From the NCBI GenBank assembly GCA_025353525.1, contig JANXOO010001337.1, forward strand, positions 1 to 9,179: a stretch of DNA of 9,179 nucleotides, given 5' to 3'. Each line of letters starts with the position of its first letter. Position 1 is the first letter of the stretch. The stretch is from Schlesneria sp. Its GTDB lineage: Bacteria; Planctomycetota; Planctomycetia; Planctomycetales; Planctomycetaceae. This document shows, in pieces, positions 1 to 6,288 of this stretch. Made by a program: the position numbers and the translations under genes. Under the pieces are notes generated by a model. That model saw only the letters and a list, made by a program, of their open reading frames with translations, was not told the DNA's origin and did no database searches.

Positions 1-30
1 CCTCGGACCGAATTGCCGAAGAGTCCGAGG
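1..30. repeat. Inverted repeat, 8-bp perfect arms
   Basis: CCTCGGAC (1-8) pairs exactly with GTCCGAGG (23-30) across a 14-nt loop. No T run follows on the plus strand, so it is not an intrinsic terminator in that direction. On the minus strand the flanking bases lie outside the window. It may be a terminator stem for a leftward gene, the end of a gene cut by the window edge, or chance. Confidence 0.35.
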
Positions 31-294
31 GCTTACGCCGCACGGCTCGCCTGTTTCCGCAAAAAAACGATTTGACAATTGCTTCACAGCGTTGCCCGTT
101 GGGGCTGATGGATCACACTTTCCTGCAGACCCAAGGCTCCGCCGACTCCGCCCTGGGCTTTCGAATCCGGCCCCGGTCGGGATTAAACCGTAAACATTTT
201 CCGTCCGATTGCAATTCACTGTTAATACGAAGTTTGCAGCACCCTGGTTCAACCCTCAGATCCGGTACAGAGTCAACCTGTCGCCCTGGATTTC

Positions 295-314
295 CCCTGA
301 TCATCAGGGTTTTT
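295..314 (+). terminator. Possible intrinsic terminator or palindromic operator
   Basis: CCCTGA (295-300) and TCAGGG (304-309) form a 6-bp stem with a TCA loop, followed at once by TTTTT (310-314). This is the layout of a small rho-independent terminator reading rightward. The stem is short, so termination would be weak. The same bases form a near-perfect 15-bp palindrome (arms CCCTGAT and ATCAGGG around one base), which would also suit a dimeric DNA-binding protein. Nothing else in the sequence decides between these readings. Confidence 0.3.
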
Positions 315-561
315 GCCAGACTCCCATCGTCCCTGACCGTTTGATCTTTCCTGATTGCCCGTTGTTCACTGACCGTTGCCACCGTACAAAAATGCCTTCC
401 CTGGCAACAATTCCTTGTCGTCCGAAGAAAGTCGCTCGCCTGACCTTGTGAAACTCGTGCTAGATTTCAGTCGGGCCGGGAGCGAGTGTCGATCCTGGCG
501 GATGCGGAAAAATTTGTCTGGGTTCGCGGCAGCAAGTGGCCGTCGACCCACACCTCATATT

Positions 562-570
562 GAGGGGGGA
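562..570 (+). promoter_or_regulatory. Strong ribosome binding site of the 576 gene
   Basis: The purine-rich run GAGGGGGGA lies 5 nt before the ATG at 576. It is the clearest Shine-Dalgarno match in the window and decides the start of the 227-aa protein. Confidence 0.7.
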
Positions 571-575
571 CAGCT

Positions 576-1259
576 ATGGGGTTCTTGAAACGCTTTTTCA
601 AGAACACGTATCGCGATGGCGAGCTGAAGCAAGGCCGCAGCAGTTTCGAAGATCTCAGTGAAGATCAACTCGAAACGCACCTGAAAATCGCGCGATACGG
701 CAAGTTCACACTGACCGATGCCGTCCGTCCGTCGTACGACCTGCAAGTCGTTCCGCAAGCGGGATACCGTCACGATTTTTATCACGACAAGGAATCGGGG
801 ATCAAAATCCCGGTCCTGATGGCTGCCGCCAGTCGCGAAATTCTGATCGATATTTTTCTGGACCTGCTCGATCCGCTCGGGCACGAAGTCGATGTGGTCC
901 TGGAAACCAGCCATGATCGACGGGGAAGCCACCAGGACCTGTACCGCGAGGACATCGATATGCCGGTCCTCAAAAGTACGCTTTATGATTTTGAAGACCT
1001 GTTGCTCGGCGACGGTTGTACGGGAATCGCAGTCCTGAATCCCGATCTGCCGCGCGAAGTTCAGCTCGACGAACACAAGTTGCTGATCATCTATGGCCAG
1101 GAACTGGTCGATTTTGAAGACATTCTCGACGACTATGGCCTTCAATGTCTCGAAGAGATCAAATTCATTACCGAAGCCGAACACGTCCATTCCTCGACAG
1201 ACGAATTCACACGACAATTCGAGCAGATGAAGTACCGGCTGGGCATCGATGACGAGTGA
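576..1259 (+). CDS. Conserved hypothetical protein, 227 aa
   Basis: I do not recognise the family. The ATG at 576 is preceded by a strong Shine-Dalgarno stretch, GAGGGGGGA at 562-570, five bases upstream, which fixes the start. The product is acidic, with many Asp and Glu, and has no signal peptide or transmembrane segment, so it should be cytoplasmic. Residues 2-9 (GFLKRFFK) form a short basic, hydrophobic patch that could be an amphipathic membrane-contacting helix. The rest looks like a mixed alpha/beta fold, with a hydrophobic Ile/Leu stretch around residues 88-98 (EILIDIFLDLL) and Asp-rich turns. No catalytic or metal-binding motif stands out. The downstream gene begins at or just after its stop codon, so the two are probably co-transcribed. 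Codon use matches the neighbouring genes. It may be a planctomycete-specific family; function unknown. Confidence 0.88.
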   Translation: MGFLKRFFKNTYRDGELKQGRSSFEDLSEDQLETHLKIARYGKFTLTDAVRPSYDLQVVPQAGYRHDFYHDKESGIKIPVLMAAASREILIDIFLDLLDPLGHEVDVVLETSHDRRGSHQDLYREDIDMPVLKSTLYDFEDLLLGDGCTGIAVLNPDLPREVQLDEHKLLIIYGQELVDFEDILDDYGLQCLEEIKFITEAEHVHSSTDEFTRQFEQMKYRLGIDDE

Positions 1260-1275
1260 GCCACAGGATTCCTTT

Positions 1276-2799
1276 ATGCGCACGCTCATGACATTTGCGA
1301 CGTTGGGTGCCGGTTGTGCCGGTTATGCTTATCTGCAACAAACCCCTGCCGCGGGCGAACCGTATTTCCAAAGTGCGAAGGGAAATGCAGCCTGTGAATG
1401 GAACAGGGACATTGCCCCAAAGCCCGATTTTGTCCGAATCCCCGTCCAGGATTTTGTCAACCGGATTCATGCGCATACGAAATCGATGCTCGACGAATTT
1501 GCCAACGGTTCCGAAAGCGGTTCCGAAGCACCCACCGGGAACGCGTTCGAGCGACTGCGTCAGGTGGCTCAGTCGTCATCCGGGAACGGCAGTCACGGTG
1601 AAGCAAAAAGTGCTGCCGCAAAAGGATATTCAAATTCGCGGGCGACACGGACGAATGTCGACTGCAGCCTGCCGTCAACGCTCGATGAACTTCAGCGAAT
1701 CGCCTTTCAACCTGCCGATCCGGCACCAGTGTCCGGCAATCGCAATGTGAATGCACCGACTGAATCCGTTGATGACAGTCGCGTCGCACTCGAACGCGAA
1801 CCGTCAGACACCATTCGCGATTCAGCGATCCGGGTTGTCTCTGAAAAACAGGAATCGGCGTCATCAACCGCCCGCTCACAATTGACCGCCACAAACGACA
1901 CAGTCCAGACGGATGTGACTGTTTCGGCAGTGTCACGAACGAATTCGGACCAGCTTGCAGAACGAACACCGGCAACGGCAAAGCCTGCGTCGACAATGTC
2001 GTCAAATTCTGCCGGTTTGAAGGTCGGCGAATGGAAAGTGGTTGGAAAGACGACCGAGGGCAGGCCGATGCACTCGATGCATCTTGGCAATCACGGAACA
2101 CGAACGCTGGTGATCGCGGGACTGAATGGCGAAGATCGATTCGCCGTTCGATGGCTGGAACAATTGGCCGACACACTTGCCAGTCGACCTGATCTTCTCG
2201 ACAACAATGAAGTCGTCTTCTTTCGAGCGGGCAATCCCGACGGTTTGATTCAGAAAGTGACAGAAAATGCTCGCGGAGTCGTTTTGAACCGGAATTTTCC
2301 GAGTCGACGATATCGTCCGACGCCCGGCCTTGTAGCGACGGCGATTCCCGCAGGTGAAATTGAAACACGAGTGATCCTCGACACGCTTTATACTTTTCGG
2401 CCCCGCCGGGTGATCCACCTGTCGGCGACCACAGCGCGTTCACAGATCGCGTACAACCGGCTGGCGAAAGGTGTTGCACTGGAGCTGGAACGCTCGGCCA
2501 AATTCGGCCTGACGCCGCTCGATGTCGAACAGCAACCCGGTTCGATCGAAGACTTTTGCGACGGAACGCTCGAAGCGGCGGTGTTGTCGATGAAGCTGAG
2601 TATCGGCAATGACTGGCAGAAAGCATGGGCCAGCCTTCAGCCGCGAGTCCTTTCGTCGATCGTTGGCAGATCGGTCGATGCGGCCGTTGCCGAATCACAG
2701 GACCCCGATCGATCACCCATTCCCAACGCGATGGTTGAACCTGTTTCCCGCAATCCTCGTCGCCGCGGCTACGAAGAGATTCCACCCCCGCCCCCGTAG
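1276..2799 (+). CDS. Exported M14 carboxypeptidase-like protein, probably inactive
   Basis: I chose ATG 1276 (507 aa) because AGGA at 1265-1268 sits 7 nt upstream. The frame is also open from an ATG at 1249, which overlaps the previous stop by 11 nt but has no Shine-Dalgarno. Residues 2-20 are hydrophobic (TLMTFATLGAGC region), suggesting a weak signal peptide or membrane anchor. Residues about 50-245 are a Ser/Thr/Ala-rich linker. Residues about 246-460 resemble the MpaA-like M14 zinc carboxypeptidases: a TTEGRPMHSMHLG strand, AGLNGED (282-287), NPDG (320-323), LNRNFP (337-342), a VIHLS strand with H381, and GSIEDF (422-427) before the final strand. NRNF keeps the substrate-binding Asn/Arg pair. 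The first zinc motif HxxE is replaced by NGED, and the usual catalytic Glu of the TxE strand appears to be Lys440. The tail ends in IPPPPP. I infer an M14-fold protein that binds peptide or glycan without normal zinc catalysis. The family call is fairly firm; loss of activity is inferred. Confidence 0.82.
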   Translation: MRTLMTFATLGAGCAGYAYLQQTPAAGEPYFQSAKGNAACEWNRDIAPKPDFVRIPVQDFVNRIHAHTKSMLDEFANGSESGSEAPTGNAFERLRQVAQSSSGNGSHGEAKSAAAKGYSNSRATRTNVDCSLPSTLDELQRIAFQPADPAPVSGNRNVNAPTESVDDSRVALEREPSDTIRDSAIRVVSEKQESASSTARSQLTATNDTVQTDVTVSAVSRTNSDQLAERTPATAKPASTMSSNSAGLKVGEWKVVGKTTEGRPMHSMHLGNHGTRTLVIAGLNGEDRFAVRWLEQLADTLASRPDLLDNNEVVFFRAGNPDGLIQKVTENARGVVLNRNFPSRRYRPTPGLVATAIPAGEIETRVILDTLYTFRPRRVIHLSATTARSQIAYNRLAKGVALELERSAKFGLTPLDVEQQPGSIEDFCDGTLEAAVLSMKLSIGNDWQKAWASLQPRVLSSIVGRSVDAAVAESQDPDRSPIPNAMVEPVSRNPRRRGYEEIPPPPP

Positions 2800-2820
2800 A
2801 CCCGTCGGTCGACACAGGAC

Positions 2821-2867
2821 GATTGTCAGGATTTTCGCAAAGGGCGATTCAAGTTCACCTGACAATC
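2821..2867. repeat. 10-bp perfect inverted repeat after the M14-like gene
   Basis: GATTGTCAGG (2821-2830) is the exact reverse complement of CCTGACAATC (2858-2867), with 27 nt between. It begins 21 nt after the stop of the M14-like gene. There is no T run after the second arm, so it is not a classical intrinsic terminator. It could stabilise the 3' end of the upstream transcript or be a protein-binding site. A repeat of this size can also arise by chance in 9 kb. Confidence 0.4.
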
Positions 2868-2964
2868 CAGTCTCGCTTCCGTCGAATTCGAACCCGGTAC
2901 TATCGACGCCGTTGCAACGACACCTCGCCGCTCATCGGGATTCTGCTCAAAAACATATTCAGAC

Positions 2965-2995
2965 TTGACAAATCAGACGTTCTGTCTGCTAATAG
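2965..2995 (+). promoter_or_regulatory. Putative sigma-70-type promoter of the DUF1549 operon
   Basis: A perfect -35 box TTGACA (2965-2970) is followed after 19 bp by TAATAG (2990-2995), or after 18 bp by CTAATA. The surrounding DNA is more AT-rich than the coding regions. Transcription would start near 3002, about 50 nt before the ATG at 3053. Inside the spacer, CAGAC (2974-2978) and GTCTG (2984-2988) form a short inverted repeat, which would suit an operator. A second TAGAAT box at 3013-3018 has no fitting -35. The spacer is longer than the ideal 17 bp, so confidence is moderate. Confidence 0.45.
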
Positions 2996-3052
2996 AATCG
3001 TTTCATCTCTGATAGAATGGGATGGACCGGTTTATTCCAGCGGGATTGTCGT

Positions 3053-4912
3053 ATGACTCGATTCGCACTTTTTCACGATCTGGTGCTGCGACAACTGTTT
3101 GGCTGGACGACGAACTACGGGTCGCTGCGACGAAAAATCAATGCACACTGCGATGTCGCGGGATGGAAATTGACGCGTCCCGCTTTCAGTTGCGGGAAAC
3201 GGCTGCGGCGTTGTTTTTCCTGTTTGTCACACGTTTCTCGGGCGCTGGCGGAAAAAGGGGGACAGGCACCAGGAGGACCTGGAGCCAGTCCCCGTTTTCC
3301 CGAGTCCGTGATTGCGATCGCCCTGGTCCTCGTTGCGTTCTTCGGATTCGCGTTTCTGTTTGTTGATACGGCAGTGGCGGATGACGTTCAGCAACTGGCG
3401 GAACTAATCGACCGCCGTATCGAAGCGCGATGGAAATCTGATGCGGTCACTGCGGCTCCGTTGGCGGACGACGCCGAATTCATGCGTCGTGTTTCCTTGC
3501 ACGTTGCAGGTTCAATTCCTCCCGTGGCAGATTCGCGTCAGTTTTTGAATGGTGACCGGTCCGGTCAGGACTCAGCAGCGGTGCGACGGAATCTCGTTGA
3601 CGATCTGCTGGAAAGCCCCCACTACATCACCAACTTCAGTAACTTCTGGACGCGGGTGATGATGCCCGAATCAGCGACTGACTTGCAGGCTCGCGCACAA
3701 CGGCCCGGCTTCCAGGCGTGGCTCCGTCAAAACCTGGGAAACAATACTCGTTACAACGCCATGGTCTACGAACTGCTGACCACGCCACTCGCGGGGGATC
3801 GCGGCATGAATGCCGTGATGCAGAATGGGAGCGCCGTTTCGCCACTCGCTTTTTTCACAACAAAACAAATCAAGCCCGAAAATCTTGCGGCGGCAACATC
3901 ACGCATGTTTCTGGGGATCAGGATCGAATGTGCCCAGTGCCACAATCACCCCTACGATGCGTGGAAGCAGGAACAGTTCTGGGGCTATGCCGCATTCTTC
4001 GCCGGAATCGAGCGAATCAACCGCAACGAGGATGCAATTGGCCAGGTCAAGGAAGTGTTCGATCGACGCGAGCTGACGATTCCCGATCAAGACACCGTGG
4101 TCCAGGCGGCGTATCTCGACGGAACACAGCCGACCTGGAAGTCAAAAGTCAGTTCGCGGCGAACACTCGCAGACTGGATGACCGCAAAACAGAATCCGTA
4201 TTTCGCGAAATCGGCGGTGAACCGACTTTGGGGTCACTTCTTCGGTGTTGGAATCGTCGACCCGATCGACGATTTTGGCGGAACGAACAAGCCAAGTCAT
4301 CCGGAATTGCTCGTCGAACTGGCCGCCGATTTCGCCGCTCACGATTTCGATTTGAAGCACCTCATTAGAGGAATCACGGCGTCGAAAACATATCAGCGCA
4401 CCAGTCGAAAGACTCATGACAGTCAGACCGAACCACAGCAGTTTGCACGAATGGCTGTGCAAGGGCTGACGGGCGAACAACTGTTCGATTCGATTGCCGT
4501 CGCCGTTGGTCACCTGGAATCGTTCCAGCAAGAACAACCGTTTGCTTTCAATCAATCGGGGCCGCGAGCAGAATTTCTGGAACTGTTTGCTCCCGACAAC
4601 AATTCACCGACCGAACGTCAGACATCGATTTTGCAAGCACTGGCGTTGATGAACGGCCAATTCACGGCAACGGCCACGAATCTTGACGAGAGTTCAATGC
4701 TGACCGCCGTCGCCGAATTCCCGTTGATGAAAACTGACAACCGTATCGAAGCACTGTATCTGGCGGTCCTCACCAGAAAGCCTCGCCCCGACGAACTTGA
4801 GAAACTTGTCAGGTATGTTGACGGGGGCGGCCCCGCCAACAACCGGAAGCAGGCTTTGGCCGATGTGTTCTGGGCGCTGCTTAACAGTTCCGAATTCCTG
4901 TTCAATCACTAA
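3053..4912 (+). CDS. DUF1549/DUF1553 (PSCyt2/PSD1) domain protein
   Basis: Start: ATG 3053 (619 aa) has GGGA 7 nt upstream; an in-frame ATG at 3017 lies inside the promoter region and lacks a binding site, and a GTG at 3308 would begin right at the hydrophobic segment. Numbering here uses 3053. Residues 86-104 form one hydrophobic helix (IAIALVLVAFFGFAF) ending in AVA|DD (109), so it is an anchor or an internal-looking signal peptide. Residues about 112-330 match DUF1549, with MRRVSLHVAGSIPP, and CAQCHNHPYDAW carrying a CxxCH motif (C293, C296, H297). Residues about 367-605 match DUF1553, with SRRTLADW, NRLWGHFFG and NKPSHPELL. The protein is probably extracytoplasmic. CxxCH could bind haem c or a metal; this is unproven for the family. 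It is the first gene of a three-gene unit, 29 nt before the DUF1501 gene, its usual partner in planctomycetes. Odd: the region before the helix carries a REP-like hairpin, so the N-terminus is uncertain. Confidence 0.9.
   Translation: MTRFALFHDLVLRQLFGWTTNYGSLRRKINAHCDVAGWKLTRPAFSCGKRLRRCFSCLSHVSRALAEKGGQAPGGPGASPRFPESVIAIALVLVAFFGFAFLFVDTAVADDVQQLAELIDRRIEARWKSDAVTAAPLADDAEFMRRVSLHVAGSIPPVADSRQFLNGDRSGQDSAAVRRNLVDDLLESPHYITNFSNFWTRVMMPESATDLQARAQRPGFQAWLRQNLGNNTRYNAMVYELLTTPLAGDRGMNAVMQNGSAVSPLAFFTTKQIKPENLAAATSRMFLGIRIECAQCHNHPYDAWKQEQFWGYAAFFAGIERINRNEDAIGQVKEVFDRRELTIPDQDTVVQAAYLDGTQPTWKSKVSSRRTLADWMTAKQNPYFAKSAVNRLWGHFFGVGIVDPIDDFGGTNKPSHPELLVELAADFAAHDFDLKHLIRGITASKTYQRTSRKTHDSQTEPQQFARMAVQGLTGEQLFDSIAVAVGHLESFQQEQPFAFNQSGPRAEFLELFAPDNNSPTERQTSILQALALMNGQFTATATNLDESSMLTAVAEFPLMKTDNRIEALYLAVLTRKPRPDELEKLVRYVDGGGPANNRKQALADVFWALLNSSEFLFNH
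3250..3300. repeat. REP-like imperfect hairpin inside the DUF1549 gene 5' end
   Basis: The left arm 3250-3273 and right arm 3278-3300 pair almost throughout around an AGGA loop (3274-3277). Core pairs are GGAAAA/TTTTCC, GGGGAC/GTCCCC, GGC/GCC and CCAGG/CCTGG, broken by two A-A mismatches and one small bulge. The length, the G-run followed by GACAGGCACC, and the flanking A and T runs resemble dispersed palindromes of planctomycete genomes, which I recall as resembling REP elements linked to Y1 (RAYT) transposases. That resemblance is from memory and was not searched. The element is open in the gene's frame and would add a Gly/Pro-rich stretch (KGGQAPGGPGASPRFPE) just before the hydrophobic helix. 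If translation starts at 3308, it lies in the leader RNA instead. Confidence 0.6.
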
Positions 4913-4941
4913 TCCGTTCAATGGCCCGGTCAGGATCAGTC

Positions 4942-6288
4942 ATGACTCAACGCCCCGCTCTTTCCCGTCGCGATTTGTTGAAACTTTCGGCTTGTGGAGC
5001 ATTCGGCTCTTCGATGTCGCGGTGGCTTCCCGCGCTGGCCAATGAAACAAGCCGTACATCGTTGAGAGGTCGTTCGGTGATCCTGTTATGGATGACCGGC
5101 GGACCTCCGCAAACCGACACGTTCGACATGAAGCCGGGTCACGAAAACGGGGGACAGTTCAAGCCGATCGATTCGTCGGTCCCCGGCATTCAGGTGTGCG
5201 AACATCTGCCGCAGGTCGCGAAACTGATGCAACATTGTGTTCCCGTACGATCAATGAGTACCAAAGAGGGCGACCACACTCGGGCGACTTATCTGATGCG
5301 GACTGGAAACCTGCCGCAGGGTCCGATCGATTTCCCGACGATGGGATCACTCTTCAGCAAGGAGTTGGGTCGGGACAATTCAGACTTGCCGAACTTTGTT
5401 GCCATCGCTCCTTATACACAGTTCAGCCCGGCAGCCTATGGACCAGGGTTTCTTGGACCAAAGTTTGCGCCGCTGGTTGTCGGGGATGCAAATCGCGTCA
5501 TCAACGCGACCGGCGCGAATTACGATCAGTCGCTGGCGGTCAAGAACCTGACTTTGTCGCAGGGCTTAAACGTTGAAAGAGCCGATGCCCGATTGTCGCT
5601 GCTGGGCGACCTCGAATCCGATTTTGCGAGTCTGCGGCCGGGTTTACCTTCGGAAAGCCATCAGTCGGCTTATGCTGCTGCCGTGCGAATGATGCGATCG
5701 GAAGCAGTCAAGGCATTCAATCTTGAAGATGAAGACGCAACACTGCGCGATGCGTACGGTCGAAATCAGTTCGGTCAGGCATGCCTGTTGGCTCGGCGAC
5801 TGGTCGAACGGGGCGTTCCTTTTGTTGAAGTGTCTCTGAATGGCGTTGGCAATAATCAGACCTTTGCCTGGGACACGCACCAGGACAATTTCAAATCGGT
5901 CAAAAGTCTGTTGGGAGTGCTCGATCCGGCGTGGGCCACGCTGATGACCGACCTGAAGGATCGCGGAATGCTCGAGTCGACGACCATTATCTGGATGGGC
6001 GAGTTCGGACGCACGCCGAAGATCAATCCGCAAACGGGCCGGGACCATTTTCCGAACGCATGGTCGTCCGTGATGTGCGGGGGCGGTATCAAGGGTGGGC
6101 AATTTGTCGGCAAGACAAGTGCCGACGGGATGAAAGTTGACGACCGACCCGTCTCGGTCCAGGATCTGTTTGCGACACTGTGTAAAGCCGTCGGTCTTGA
6201 TTCGATGAAGCAGAACGTGTCGAACGTCGGTCGACCGATCCGACTGGCCGATCCGTCGGCCAAACCGATCAACGAGATCGCTGGATGA
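4942..6288 (+). CDS. DUF1501 family protein with Tat signal
   Basis: The start at ATG 4942 (448 aa) has AGGA 6 nt upstream. An in-frame ATG at 4921 adds seven residues but has no ribosome binding site. Residues 8-14 are SRRDLLK, a twin-arginine motif, followed by a hydrophobic stretch and a likely cleavage after ALA (33), so the protein should be exported folded by the Tat system. The mature part matches DUF1501 over its full length. This family belongs to the alkaline phosphatase/sulfatase-like fold group. Visible blocks are LLWMTGGPPQTDTFD (48-62), GDHTRATYLMRTGN, WDTHQDNF (D311, H313), MGEFGRTP (352-359) and GRDHFP (366-371). The Asp/His positions suit metal binding, but substrate and reaction are unknown for the family. 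It sits directly after its usual DUF1549/1553 partner and overlaps the next start by 4 nt, so expression is probably coupled. The C-terminus (GRPIRLADPS...) looks complete. Confidence 0.93.
   Translation: MTQRPALSRRDLLKLSACGAFGSSMSRWLPALANETSRTSLRGRSVILLWMTGGPPQTDTFDMKPGHENGGQFKPIDSSVPGIQVCEHLPQVAKLMQHCVPVRSMSTKEGDHTRATYLMRTGNLPQGPIDFPTMGSLFSKELGRDNSDLPNFVAIAPYTQFSPAAYGPGFLGPKFAPLVVGDANRVINATGANYDQSLAVKNLTLSQGLNVERADARLSLLGDLESDFASLRPGLPSESHQSAYAAAVRMMRSEAVKAFNLEDEDATLRDAYGRNQFGQACLLARRLVERGVPFVEVSLNGVGNNQTFAWDTHQDNFKSVKSLLGVLDPAWATLMTDLKDRGMLESTTIIWMGEFGRTPKINPQTGRDHFPNAWSSVMCGGGIKGGQFVGKTSADGMKVDDRPVSVQDLFATLCKAVGLDSMKQNVSNVGRPIRLADPSAKPINEIAG

Larger units (their letters stand above)
1..575. 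other. Gene-free upstream region
   Basis: No open frame here looks like a real gene. The short frames on both strands give low-complexity translations rich in Arg, Ser and Pro, have no ribosome binding site, and overlap one another. The stretch contains an 8-bp inverted repeat at its left edge and a 15-bp palindrome followed by five T at 295-314. A weak promoter-like element, CTGACC (440-445), 15 bp, then an extended -10 TGcTAGATT (458-466), lies about 110 bp before the first gene. It is only suggestive because the -35 matches poorly and the spacing is short. A TTGACA at 72-77 has no acceptable -10 box. The region probably carries the leader and promoter of the 576 gene, and possibly the 3' end of an upstream unit outside the window. 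Confidence 0.6.

Noticed and set aside
72..100. TTGACA as a -35 box of a promoter near the left edge
   Set aside because: The sequence 17 bp downstream is CCCGTT, with no acceptable -10 box in the usual spacing range.
72..551. Several short frames in the left intergenic region
   Set aside because: They overlap on both strands, lack ribosome binding sites, and show no recognisable domain or sensible composition.
555..1289. A 244-codon minus-strand frame covering the 227-aa gene
   Set aside because: It mirrors the plus-strand gene almost exactly. The plus strand has a strong ribosome binding site and operon context; the minus frame has neither.
1457..2815. A 452-codon open frame on the minus strand opposite the M14-like gene
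   Set aside because: The translation is rich in Arg, Ser, Cys and Pro with no domain pattern, while the plus-strand frame has clear M14 motifs. It is an antisense shadow caused by codon bias.
3718..4368. A 216-codon plus-strand frame inside the DUF1549/1553 gene
   Set aside because: It is an out-of-frame reading, Arg-rich and without motifs, inside a gene with well-matched domains.
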